A DNA stretch of 17,051 nucleotides, taken from positions 1 through 17,051 of the forward strand of contig DBQU01000011.1 in assembly GCA_002305765.1 (NCBI GenBank). Reading direction: 5' to 3'. Below are positions 7,060 to 15,306 of this stretch, piece by piece. The translations under genes were made by a program, and so were the position numbers. This DNA comes from Deltaproteobacteria bacterium UBA1386 (GTDB lineage Bacteria; Desulfobacterota; Syntrophorhabdia; Syntrophorhabdales; Syntrophorhabdaceae). Position 1 is the first letter of the stretch. Each line of letters starts with the position of its first letter. The notes beneath the pieces were generated by a model, which did no database searches, was not told the origin of the DNA, and saw only the letters and a program-made list of their open reading frames with translations.

Positions 7060-8211
7060 GTGGAAATCATAGCCCCCTTTCAAGAGGTAATAGACGAGAT
7101 CAAGGAGAAAGGCGGAGACGCCGTCAAGTACTGTTACCAGTGCGGCAAGTGCGATACCGTCTGTCCCTGGAACAAGGTGCGCAAGTTCAGCATGAGAAAG
7201 CTCATCCGCGAGGCCACCTTCGGCATCAGCGAGATCGAGAAGGAAGAGATCTGGCGCTGCACCACCTGCGGCAAGTGCCCTCAGCGCTGCCCCAGGGACG
7301 TCAAACAGATCGACGACATGATGGCGATCCGCAGGATGGCGACGGGGTACGGCGTGTTTGCCGGTCCGGTCAAGCCCTACCGGACGGTCGCCTCGGGCCT
7401 TTCCGGCCAGGGCAATCCCTTCAACGAAGACCGCAAGACCAGGGCCGCCTGGGCCGACGGCCTCGGCGTGAAACCGTACAAGGAAGACATGGAGTACCTC
7501 TATTTCCCGTGCTGCTATTGCAGCTACGACCCGAGGCTCAAGAAGGTCGCGCAGGCCACGGCGAAGGTCCTGAAAAAGGCCGGCGTCAGCTTCGGTATCC
7601 TCGGTGAAAAGGAGAACTGCTGCGGGGAAAGCATCCGGAAGACGGGTAACGAGGACCTCTTCAAGAAACTCGCGAAGGAGAACATCAAGGCCTTCGTCGA
7701 TGCGGGCGTCAAGAAGATCCTTGTTTCCTCCCCTCACTGCTACCATACATTCAAGAACGAATATCCCATGTTCAAGGTCAACTTCGAAGTGGTGCACATC
7801 TCCCAGCTCCTGCCGCAGCTCATCGCGGAAGGGAAGCTCACGCTCTCGGGAGAGTACGCCAAAAAGGTCGCCTATCACGACCCCTGCTACCTCGGCCGGC
7901 ACAACGGCATCTTCGACGACCCCCGGGACGCGCTGAAAGCGGTTCCCGGCGTCGAGCTCACCGAACTGCCCGAGGCACGCATGGACAGCACCTGCTGCGG
8001 CATGGGCGGAGGAAGGGTCTGGGCGGAAACGGAAAAGCACGAGCGTTTCTCCAATATCAGGGTGGAGCAGGCGCTTGAGGTTGGGGCGAAAGAGCTCATC
8101 ACCGCCTGTCCGTACTGCATCACCGCGCTTGAGGACTCAAGGCTGGTCATGAACCATGCCGACGATATAGAGGTCAAGGACATAACGGAAGTCATCCTGG
8201 AAGTGATGTAG
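7060..8211 (+). CDS. bamD: HdrD-like Fe-S oxidoreductase subunit BamD
   Basis: A 383-residue protein with an N-terminal pair of [4Fe-4S] motifs, CYQCGKCDTVC (Cys25, 28, 31, 35) and CTTCGKCPQRC (Cys67, 70, 73, 77). Two CCG domains follow, with CCYCSYDPR...ENCCGES and DPCYLGRHNG...DSTCCGMGGG. CCG domains of HdrB/HdrD and related proteins bind noncubane Fe-S clusters or mediate disulfide-type redox chemistry. In the Bam complex this subunit is thought to pass electrons between the HdrA-like BamE and BamBC. The GTG start at 7060 has AAGAGG at 7046-7051, 8 nt upstream. The nearby ATG at 7052 is out of frame and meets a stop within a few codons. The 30-bp gap to bamC and 33-bp gap to bamE indicate a single operon. 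Confidence 0.92.
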   Translation: MEIIAPFQEVIDEIKEKGGDAVKYCYQCGKCDTVCPWNKVRKFSMRKLIREATFGISEIEKEEIWRCTTCGKCPQRCPRDVKQIDDMMAIRRMATGYGVFAGPVKPYRTVASGLSGQGNPFNEDRKTRAAWADGLGVKPYKEDMEYLYFPCCYCSYDPRLKKVAQATAKVLKKAGVSFGILGEKENCCGESIRKTGNEDLFKKLAKENIKAFVDAGVKKILVSSPHCYHTFKNEYPMFKVNFEVVHISQLLPQLIAEGKLTLSGEYAKKVAYHDPCYLGRHNGIFDDPRDALKAVPGVELTELPEARMDSTCCGMGGGRVWAETEKHERFSNIRVEQALEVGAKELITACPYCITALEDSRLVMNHADDIEVKDITEVILEVM

Positions 8212-8244
8212 CATACAAGAAAAAAACCGATGAGGTGATAGAAA

Positions 8245-11200
8245 GTGGAAAACGTTATATCGCTCAACGAAAACATTAAAGAGTTGTGCAAGAGCCGCGC
8301 GGCCGGCAACTTTGGCGACGTGATGGTCGTCGGCGGCGGCATAAGCGGCATCCAGGCCTCACTGGACCTCGCCACGGCGGGATTCAGGGTATACCTGGTT
8401 GAGAAGGCGCCGTCGATCGGCGGGCACATGGCCCAGCTCGACAAGACCTTCCCGACCAACGACTGCTCGATGTGAATTCTCGCGCCTAAGCTGGTCGAGG
8501 TCGGCCGGCATCCGAACATCGAAGTGCTCACCTACACGGAAGTTGAGAATGTGGAGGGAGAAGCAGGAAATTTCAACGTAACACTTTTGCGGAAACCCCG
8601 CTACATCAAAGAGGACAAGTGCACGGGCTGCACCGTCTGCGTGGAGTACTGCCCGGTAAAGTACCCGGACCAGTACAACCAGGACATATCGCTGAACAAG
8701 GCGGTCCACGTCTATTTCGCGCAGGCCATCCCGCTCATCACCTACATCGACGAGAGCTGTCTCTATCTCAAGGAGAAGAAATGCCGCATCTGTGAGGCGG
8801 TCTGCAAGAATGACGCGATAGATCTCAACCAGCAGCCTGTGAAGGAAGATATCAACGTCGGCGCCATCATCCTCGCCCCCGGTTTCGAGCCTTTCGATCC
8901 GAAAGTGAGAGAGGAGTACCGCTACGGCGAGTTCCAGAACGTCGTGACGAGCATGGACTTCGAGAGGCTCCTGTGTTCCACCGGCCCTTACGCCGGCGAG
9001 ATCCTCCGCAAATCCGACCTGAAGCACCCCCACAACATCGCCTGGATACAGTGCATCGGCTCCCGCCAGGTGATCGAGGGCGGCAACAGCTACTGCTCCG
9101 CGGTCTGCTGTACCTACACCCAGAAACAGGTGATCCTGACGAAGGACCACGACGCGGACGCGAAATGCACCATCTTTCACAACGACGTGCGCGCCTACGG
9201 CAAGGATTTCGAGCGCTACTACGAGAGGACGCAGAACCTTCCGGGCATCAGGTTCTTCAGGAGCTATCCGTCCATCGTGAAGGAAGACCCGGTGACGCAC
9301 AATGTCACCATACGGTACAGCACCCCCGAGGACGGCGTCATCGAGGAAGAGTTCGACATGGTCGTTCTCTCCATCGGCATGAACCCGCCGAAGGGTGTGG
9401 AGGATATGGCGAAGCAGTACGGCTTCGAGCTCGAGGAGCATGATTTCTGCAAGATCGATCCCAGGAACCCGATGCTGACGAACAGGCCGGGCATCTTTGT
9501 GAGCGGCGCCCTCCAGGGGCCCATTGATATTCCCGAGTCCGTTTTCAGCGCCTCCGGCGCCGGTTCCCAGATCGGCGAAATGCTCCAGTACAGAAGGGGC
9601 AACCTGGCGAAGGAAAGGATCTACCCCGAGGAGAAGGACGTATCCCAGGAAGAGCCCAGGGTCGGCGTTTTCGTCTGCCACTGCGGTGCCAACATCGGCA
9701 GGATCGTCAATGTCCCGGGAACGGTCGAGTATTGCAAGACCCTCCCCAACGTCGTCTACGCCCAGGAACAGCTCTTCTCCTGCGCGACAAACTCGGCGAG
9801 GGAGATAACGGACAAGATAAAAGAAGAAGGATTGAACCGCGTGGTCGTCGCGGCTTGTTCCCCGAGGACCCTGGAGCCTCTCTTCAGAGATACGCTCCGC
9901 GAGGCCGGGATCAACCAGTACTACTACGAGATGGCTAACATCAGGGAACATAACTCCTGGGTCCATCAGAAGGAGAAGGAAGAGGCCACGGAGAAGGCCC
10001 ATGACATCATCAGGATGTCCGTGGCACGCGCCTGCCAGTTGGAACCCCTCCAGGAGTTCGACCTGCCCGTGGACAAGAGGGCGCTTGTCGTCGGCGGCGG
10101 CATCGCCGGCATGAACTGTGCCTTGTCCATAGCGAATCAGGGCCATGAGGTCCACCTCATAGAGAGGGAGAAGGAATTGGGGGGCATCGCGAACAGGATC
10201 CACACAACGCTTCAGGGCCTTGATGTCCAGGAGTACGTGAAGGACCTTAAATCGAAGATCTACCAGCATCCCCTGGTTCACGTGTATCACAACGCGAAGA
10301 TCACAGAGGCGACAGGTTATGTCGGAAACTTTGTGACCACGGTGGAGTCCAACAAGGGGACCAGTTCAATAAAGCACGGTGCATCGGTGATCGCCATCGG
10401 CATTGACATGTACACGCCCACGGAATACCTCTACGGGCAGGATGAAAGGGTCCTTACCCATCTGGAACTGGAAGAGAAGATAACCTCCGACGATGAGAAG
10501 GTCACGGGCGCGCAGAGCCTCGTGATGATCCAGTGCGTGGGCTGCAGGAACGAAGAGCGCAACTACTGCAGCAGGATATGCTGCAGTGAATCGATCAAGA
10601 ACGCCCTCCTCCTCAAGGATAAGAACCCCGACATGGACATCTACATCCTCTTCAGGGATGTGAGGACTTATGGATTCAACGAGGACTACTACCGCCTGGC
10701 AGCCGAGAGAGGCGTGAAGTTCATCCGTTACGAACCGGAAGACCCGCCTGTGGTGGAACCGGGCAAGGCCGAGGACAAGAGAGACGTCCTGAAGGTCACG
10801 GCGACGGATTATATCCTGGGCAAGAAGCTCGAACTTGACGCGGACATCATCGCGCTGGCGGCAGCCGTCGTTCCTTCGGCGGCGACAAAGGAAGTCGCGA
10901 ACCAGTTCAAGGTCACCTTGAGCCCCGACGGCTTCTTCAAAGAGGCGCACGTGAAACTGAGGCCCGTCGAATTCGCGACGGATGGTGTCTACCTCTGCGG
11001 CCTCGCGCACTACCCGAAGTTCATCCAGGAGACGATCAACCAGTCATATGGCGCGGCCGGAAGGGTCCTCACCCTTCTGTCCAACGACATCGTCGTGGCC
11101 TCCGGTTCCGTCTGCGCCGTCAACGAGAAGCAGTGCATGGGTTGCGGGGCATGCGTCGAGGTCTGTACCTATGGTGCCCTGGAGCTCAAGGAGACGAAGC

Positions 11201-11388
11201 AGGGCAAGAAGTGCGTGGTCAACCCCGTGCTGTGCAAAGGGGACGGCCTGTGCAACACCAAGTGTCCCACCGGGGCGATCCAGCTTCGCCATTACACGGA
11301 CACCGAGCTCACATGTGAGATCGATGTGGTTGTCCCCGACGACGAGATAATGAAACAGATCGACGCGGCAGCGGCCGCAGATGCGTAA
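8245..11388 (+). CDS. bamE: HdrA-like flavin subunit BamE, selenoprotein (Sec77)
   Basis: This reads as one 1047-residue protein if the in-frame TGA at 8473-8475 is decoded as selenocysteine. The reading frame and the family homology continue without a break: NDCSM-Sec-ILAPKLVEVGRHPNI. In most HdrA proteins this position is Cys; Sec here is known in some methanogens. The first module has an FAD dinucleotide motif (VVGGGISGIQ, near residue 32) and Fe-S motifs CTGCTVCVEYC and CRICEAVC. A second HdrA-like module begins near 611 (VVGGGIAGMN) and lacks the Cys/Sec motif. The C-terminus has two ferredoxin-type clusters, starting CMGCGACVEVC at Cys964. HdrA flavoproteins carry out flavin-based electron bifurcation. 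The start is GTG 8245, with an excellent GAGGTGAT ribosome-binding site at 8232-8239. A naive annotation would report two fragments or a 76-aa stub and a late start. Confidence 0.92.
8473..8475 (+). other. Selenocysteine codon (TGA) of bamE
   Basis: The in-frame TGA is codon 77 of bamE, in the motif Cys-Ser-Met-Sec (CxxU). The frame continues for 970 codons with clear HdrA homology. Elsewhere in the window TGA ends several genes normally (295, 12258, 13860, 15306, 16141), so recoding is specific to this site and to 11464. Confidence 0.9.
8490..8509 (+). promoter_or_regulatory. Bacterial SECIS-like hairpin of bamE
   Basis: GCTGGTC at 8490-8496 pairs with GGCCGGC at 8503-8509 (7 bp including two G-U wobbles), closing a 6-nt loop GAGGTC. 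The stem starts 14 nt after the TGA. The apical GGUC resembles the loop of the E. coli fdhF SECIS, and distance and loop fit bacterial SelB recognition. The pairing was done by eye; folding energy was not computed. Confidence 0.7.
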
Positions 11389-11412
11389 ACCTATAGAAGG
11401 AGGTGGGAACGG

Positions 11413-12258
11413 ATGAGTACGGCAAAATTCAAACCGAGAGTCCTTGGCTTCGCATGCAACTGGTGAGCGTACGGCGCCGCTGACCTGGCTGGAGTTTCCA
11501 GACTGCAATATACAACTGAAATGAGGATCATCCGCGTCATGTGTTCCGGAAGGGTGGACATGGGGTTCGTCCTCAGGGCCTTCGAGAACGGACTGGACGG
11601 TGTGTTCCTGGGCGCCTGCCACCTGGGCGAGTGCAACTACATCACACACGGGAATTATCAGGCCCAGAACATGGTTCTGCTCTTCAAGAGGATCATGGAG
11701 CATATAGGCCTCAATCCCGAGAGGCTCCGGATCAATTTCATGTCCGGTGCCGAGGCGAACGTTTTCACGGAATCCGTTAACGATTTCGTGAAGACCATCA
11801 AGGGTATCGGTCCCCTTGGAAAAGCGGAGGGCATGGACGCCGCAGAGCTCAAGACCCGCCTTGCTGAAGTGAAAAAGCTCATCCCTTACTTCAAGATCGT
11901 GAACAGGGAAAAGCTCACGACCCGTCTCGAGGGTCACGACCATGCCGAGGCAGAGAAGCTCTTCACGAAGGAAGAGATAGACAGGCAGTTCGCCGAGGTC
12001 TTCTCATACTGGATCGACCCCGAGAAGTGCCAGGCCTGTATGACCTGTGCCAGGCGCTGCCCTGTCGACGCCATCATCAGCGAGAAGCAGAAGATCCACA
12101 TCGTCGATCAGGACAAGTGTGTTCGTTGCGGAACGTGCTTCGAGGTCTGTCCTCCGAAGTTCCGCGCCATATCGAAGATCACCGGCCCGGTGCCCCCTCC
12201 TCCGCCCGAGGACAAGAGGACCGTCGTCAGAAAAGGCAAGGAAGAAGCAGCGGGTTGA
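11413..12258 (+). CDS. bamF: MvhD-like Fe-S subunit BamF, selenoprotein (Sec18)
   Basis: A 281-residue protein when the TGA at 11464-11466 is read as selenocysteine. Residues 10-150 are an MvhD/VhuD-like domain: LGFACNW-Sec-AYGAADLAG, RIIRVMCSGRVD, GACHLGECNY and GNYQAQN. The C-terminal part has two [4Fe-4S] motifs, CQACMTCARRC (Cys206-216) and CVRCGTCFEVC (Cys236-246). MvhD links hydrogenase- or NADH-type electron input to HdrA, so BamF probably bridges BamE to an input module (BamGHI in Geobacter, not in this window). The CxxU motif replaces the usual CxxC. The ATG at 11413 follows AAGGAGGTG at 11397-11405. The first ATG after the TGA (11521) would remove the conserved redox motif and has no comparable ribosome-binding site. 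This is the last gene before the operon terminator. Confidence 0.92.
11464..11466 (+). other. Selenocysteine codon (TGA) of bamF
   Basis: The in-frame TGA is codon 18, at the position of the second cysteine of the conserved CNWC motif of MvhD proteins. Conserved family sequence flanks it on both sides in one frame. Confidence 0.9.
11489..11501 (+). promoter_or_regulatory. Candidate SECIS hairpin of bamF
   Basis: CTGGA at 11489-11493 pairs with TCCAG at 11497-11501 around a GTT loop, starting 22 nt after the TGA. The loop contains the G-U expected by SelB, and the distance lies within the bacterial range, though towards its far end. An alternative pairing with CTGG at 11485-11488 exists, so the exact fold is uncertain. 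Confidence 0.5.
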
Positions 12259-12287
12259 TACCGCTGTAGATATGCTGTAGAATGTCG

Positions 12288-12335
12288 GAGTATCCATCCG
12301 GTGAAGGAAGCCGGATGGATACTCTTCCTTTTTTT
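12288..12335 (+). terminator. Rho-independent terminator of the bam operon
   Basis: A 14-bp perfect stem, GAGTATCCATCCGG (12288-12301) with CCGGATGGATACTC (12311-12324), and a 9-nt loop, followed by TTCC and seven T (12329-12335). It lies 30 bp after the bamF stop and closes the operon, so any bamGHI genes must be transcribed from elsewhere. Confidence 0.92.
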
Positions 12336-12597
12336 AGCGCCCGCATGCGCGTTCCGGATCGTGCATGCACGTGATAGGGCGCTTGTTCTCCATGAGGCCC
12401 GGATGTGTCATGGCATCCTCTCACGGCCGGTCCGCAAGCCCTGCAGATCTGAAGAAGCGAACGCATGCAAAGGAGGACTGGGAGTCCCTTCTTGAGATAA
12501 GCCATCTTTTTCCCTTGACGGGAGAAATCATGGACGCCCTCGGCGGACCGCCGGGACGGGAGCGAAATCCCCGGATGCTGAACAAAGGAGGTATCAC
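12336..12597. other. Intergenic stretch, no convincing gene
   Basis: Holds a short inverted repeat, CCATGA/TCATGG (about 12391-12414), a GGACT/AGTCC hairpin near 12475-12487, and a Shine-Dalgarno-like AAAGGAGG near 12470 with no useful start codon after it. A 78-codon frame at 12365-12601 lacks a ribosome-binding site and resembles no known family. A promoter for the next gene is expected here, but no clear -35/-10 pair was found. Confidence 0.4.
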
Positions 12598-13860
12598 ATG
12601 AGGCAATCGCAAGCAACGGTGGTGTTGGTTCAGGGGCTGAAGGCAGGGGAGGAGGAAAGGCGGTTCCGGTCGCAAGAAGCCGGCATGACCGGTGTTCCCG
12701 GGTCTCGTCCCCAGTATTCGGGGGCGAAATTGCCTGGTTTCGTGCTGTGGTTTCTCTTCCTCGTCGTCTGCATTTTGGGAGGGCTGCCGGTCTTCGCGGA
12801 CCAGGTCGATATCTGGATGCAGACACCTGACAACTGGGAGGATAGAAGGAGCGAACTCGGTCGCGATCTGATGAAGCAGCTCTTCGCCCCCGGGGGCGTC
12901 GCCGTTATCGAGGTCTACGGGGCACGGGGCAGCAACCCCGGCCTCAGGGTGATCGCCGACAAGATGGAGGAGCAGATGCTGGCCCGGGGGGCTGCGTATC
13001 TGCAGACAAGGTTGACCGACAATCTGCGGAAGAACGCGGACGGTCACGATGCCATCGTCAGGGAGTACTCCGGGGTTCACAACGGCATCCCGCTTCGTGC
13101 CATAGCCGTTTACACCTATGGCAACGGCGGAGCAGTGGCCGCCTTCGGGTTCTATGCCCGGAATGAGGGGGCTGCGTACCACAATGCTGTTTGGGCGAGT
13201 ATCGGCAGCATCCGCTTTTCTCCGCCGGGAGCGTCAGGGGCTGCGGGGCCGACAATAGCAGGCACCCCTCACAGCACGAGCACCCCTCACAGCACGAGTA
13301 CATCGGGATGCAACGCCATTATCGGTACGTGGAAGTGGTTCACCGGCAACAAGCACGCGTTCGGTCCCAACGGGACATCCTCCACCGCGCAGGTGTCCTG
13401 GCAGTGCGTCGACCCCCAGCGGCGGATCGTCCGTATCAACTGGAGCAACGGCAAGTACCTTGATACGCTCACCATCTCCGCCGACGGCAAGCGCATGGAG
13501 GGAAAGAACCAGCTTGGCAGCCGTGTCTGGGCCGTGCGCCACGGGGGACAGACCGCTGCCGCGCAGAGGACACCCGCGCAGGGCGCCGCCGTCAAGATCA
13601 ACGAGAAGTGCGCGCCGATCATCGGCACATGGCGCTCCGAGCAGAACGGGCGGACCATCGTTGTCACGGCGGACGGGCGCTTGAACGGCAATCCCCGGTA
13701 TACGTGGTCCTGCCATCCCGACGGGGTCCGTTACAATTTCCGGTGGGACGACGGCGCGAGAGTTGTCGTCTGGGACGATCTGAGAATGGATCCCGACAAG
13801 ATGCACCTGACCCAGCGGCAGGCCGGGCAGGTGTGGGACCGATTTGTTAAGATACGCTGA
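12598..13860 (+). CDS. Exported or membrane-anchored protein, PsbP/Mog1-like region plus duplicated Cys domain
   Basis: A 420-residue protein of unknown function. A hydrophobic segment at about 46-64 is followed by a possible signal-peptidase site (VFA-D at 67/68). Residues 68-215 look like a PsbP/Mog1-type fold by their final AVAAFGFYARN...SIGSIRFSP pattern; this is a tentative resemblance. A Ser/Thr/Pro linker holds a short repeat. Two similar domains follow, each starting C(N/A)(A/P)IIGTW and having a second Cys in a W-(Q/S)-C context (Cys238/270 and Cys338/372), which could form disulfides in the periplasm. The start is fixed by AAAGGAGGT at 12584-12592. Oddly, this places about 45 polar residues before the hydrophobic segment; starting at Met30 would give a more normal signal peptide but has no ribosome-binding site. 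It follows the bam terminator, so it is probably unrelated to the operon. Confidence 0.8.
   Translation: MRQSQATVVLVQGLKAGEEERRFRSQEAGMTGVPGSRPQYSGAKLPGFVLWFLFLVVCILGGLPVFADQVDIWMQTPDNWEDRRSELGRDLMKQLFAPGGVAVIEVYGARGSNPGLRVIADKMEEQMLARGAAYLQTRLTDNLRKNADGHDAIVREYSGVHNGIPLRAIAVYTYGNGGAVAAFGFYARNEGAAYHNAVWASIGSIRFSPPGASGAAGPTIAGTPHSTSTPHSTSTSGCNAIIGTWKWFTGNKHAFGPNGTSSTAQVSWQCVDPQRRIVRINWSNGKYLDTLTISADGKRMEGKNQLGSRVWAVRHGGQTAAAQRTPAQGAAVKINEKCAPIIGTWRSEQNGRTIVVTADGRLNGNPRYTWSCHPDGVRYNFRWDDGARVVVWDDLRMDPDKMHLTQRQAGQVWDRFVKIR
13263..13298 (+). repeat. Two perfect 18-bp tandem repeats in a linker
   Basis: The 18-mer beginning CACCCCTCACAG occurs at 13263-13280 and again, identical, at 13281-13298. 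It encodes a Ser/Thr/Pro/His linker (PHSTST twice) between the N-terminal region and the duplicated domains of the exported protein. Copy number may vary by slippage. Confidence 0.9.
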
Positions 13861-13950
13861 TCCGGTCGCTGGAAGAAACAGCGCTTTCAGCAGCGTCCCC
13901 AGGTGATGTCTTACTTTGCTTTTTCGTAGCCATATGGTATCTTGATGCGC

Positions 13951-15306
13951 ATGGAACCAAGGATTGTGCCGCGTAAAGAGCACCGCATCTCGCGCAAGCA
14001 CGTGAGCCCGAACGCCCTTCGCACCCTCTACCGGCTTCATTCCCGCGGCTTCATAGCCTACCTCGTGGGCGGTTGCGTCCGCGACCTTCTCCTAGGGCGG
14101 ACACCGAAGGATTTCGATATCGGCACGAACGCCACGCCGGGCCAGATCAAGAGGCTCTTTCACAATTGCCGCCTCGTCGGCCGCCGGTTCAGACTGGCCC
14201 ACCTGCGTTTCCAGGACGAGATCGTGGAGGTTTCCACTTTCCGTCGTTCCGCCGATCCTTCGGATGCAGTCGAGGTCGACGAGGCGAACCAGGGACGGCG
14301 ACACGTCCGCCATATGAAGGATGAGAACGGGATGGTCCTCGCCGACAACATCTTCGGGACACCCGAGGAGGACGCACTCCGCCGCGACTTTACCATCAAC
14401 GCCCTGGCATACAATATCGCGGACGCTTCCGTCGTGGATTACTGTACGGGGCTCACCGACCTGAAGGACCGGCTCATCCGCTCCATCGGCGACCCGCAGG
14501 TGCGTTTTACGGAAGACCCCGTTCGGATGCTCCGTGCCGTGAGGTTCGCCGCGTCCCATGGCTTCGACATAGAGAGGACCGCATGGGAATGCATCCGCCA
14601 GCTGTGTTCCACCATATCCCGTGTCTCTCCATCACGGCTCTACGAGGAGGTACAGAAACTCTTCCTCCTTGGTTTTGCATGCCCGACCTTCGCGCTCCTG
14701 GAGAAGAGCGGGCTTCTCGTGTCTCTTTTTCCGGACCTTGCCGGCTGGGCCCGGGAGCGTGACGGCTGTTTCGAAGCGCTCGAGAGACACCTTGCCGGGA
14801 TCGATGAACTGGTCCGAAGCGGGCAGAGGGCATCGGTGGCGCTGCTTTTGGCCGCACTCTTCGGTCCCCGGCTGGAGGAGGCCGCAATGGCCCGTCACCG
14901 GGAGGGTATCCCCAGGCGTCAGGCGTTGGACGAGACCTGCGCCGGTTTCCTCAAGGAGATTTCGCGGGGTGTTCAAATCCCCGGCCGTGTGGGCGCCAGG
15001 TTGAACGCGATCCTTGCCCTAAAGACCTCCCTGTGCAGGATGCCGCCCCGCAGACCCGCCACGCTTGCCGGCAGACCCGAGTTTGCCGAAACAGTCATGC
15101 ACCTCAAGACCGCTGCCGGAACCGAGGGAGAACACCAGGCGGCTCTCACGTGGTGGAAGGCCTTTCTCCTCGAGAATCCTCCGGCGGAATCGGCAGAGGC
15201 ACCAGCGGACGAGGCTCCCCGAAAGAAACGAAGGCGGAGGCGAAAGAAACCCCGCCGGGGGAGGAGCAGCGTTGTTCGGGAAGAGGGTACCGCGCATGGG
15301 CAGTGA
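13951..15306 (+). CDS. pcnB: Poly(A) polymerase / tRNA nucleotidyltransferase family protein (PcnB-like)
   Basis: A 451-residue class II nucleotidyltransferase. The head domain has LVGGCVRDLLLG (about 38-49) followed by the catalytic KDFDIGTN (Asp54/Asp56). Then come FRLAHLRF, EVSTFRR, EEDALRRDFTINALAYN and the RNA-binding-domain motif RFTEDPVRMLRAVRFAA. A very basic tail (RKKRRRRRKKPRRGR) is typical of PcnB proteins. PcnB polyadenylates RNA; the close relative Cca adds CCA to tRNA, and sequence alone does not fully separate them. The PcnB-like motifs and tail favour poly(A) polymerase. The start is uncertain (TTG 13942, ATG 13945 or ATG 13951), with no clear Shine-Dalgarno, so a short-leader or leaderless message is possible. 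Its end overlaps the next gene by 11 bp. Confidence 0.87.
   Translation: MEPRIVPRKEHRISRKHVSPNALRTLYRLHSRGFIAYLVGGCVRDLLLGRTPKDFDIGTNATPGQIKRLFHNCRLVGRRFRLAHLRFQDEIVEVSTFRRSADPSDAVEVDEANQGRRHVRHMKDENGMVLADNIFGTPEEDALRRDFTINALAYNIADASVVDYCTGLTDLKDRLIRSIGDPQVRFTEDPVRMLRAVRFAASHGFDIERTAWECIRQLCSTISRVSPSRLYEEVQKLFLLGFACPTFALLEKSGLLVSLFPDLAGWARERDGCFEALERHLAGIDELVRSGQRASVALLLAALFGPRLEEAAMARHREGIPRRQALDETCAGFLKEISRGVQIPGRVGARLNAILALKTSLCRMPPRRPATLAGRPEFAETVMHLKTAAGTEGEHQAALTWWKAFLLENPPAESAEAPADEAPRKKRRRRRKKPRRGRSSVVREEGTAHGQ

Noticed and set aside
8473..8475. TGA in bamE as a frameshift or pseudogene
   Set aside because: The frame is unchanged on both sides, conserved residues flank the codon, the site is the known Cys/Sec position and a SECIS-like hairpin follows.
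8359..10290. 643-codon minus-strand open frame opposite bamE
   Set aside because: Shadow frame caused by GC-rich codon use; no domain motifs, and it overlaps a clearly recognised HdrA-like gene.
11464..11466. TGA in bamF as a true stop with a later start at 11521
   Set aside because: A start at 11521 would drop the conserved CNWx redox motif, and the strong ribosome-binding site belongs to ATG 11413.
12390..12500. Possible riboswitch (c-di-GMP type) upstream of the exported protein
   Set aside because: Some loop-like GCAA and hairpin pieces are present, but the conserved core of the c-di-GMP riboswitch is not.
12365..12601. 78-codon plus-strand frame overlapping the next start by ATGA
   Set aside because: No ribosome-binding site, no family resemblance, and composition not clearly coding. 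It cannot be fully excluded.
13863..13895. Hairpin after the exported protein as a terminator
   Set aside because: Short GCTG/CAGC complementarities only, with no T-run.
15065..15295. N-terminal extension of the acetolactate decarboxylase into pcnB
   Set aside because: The extra 77 residues are a shadow of the pcnB 3' end; ATG 15296 has an AAGAGGG ribosome-binding site.
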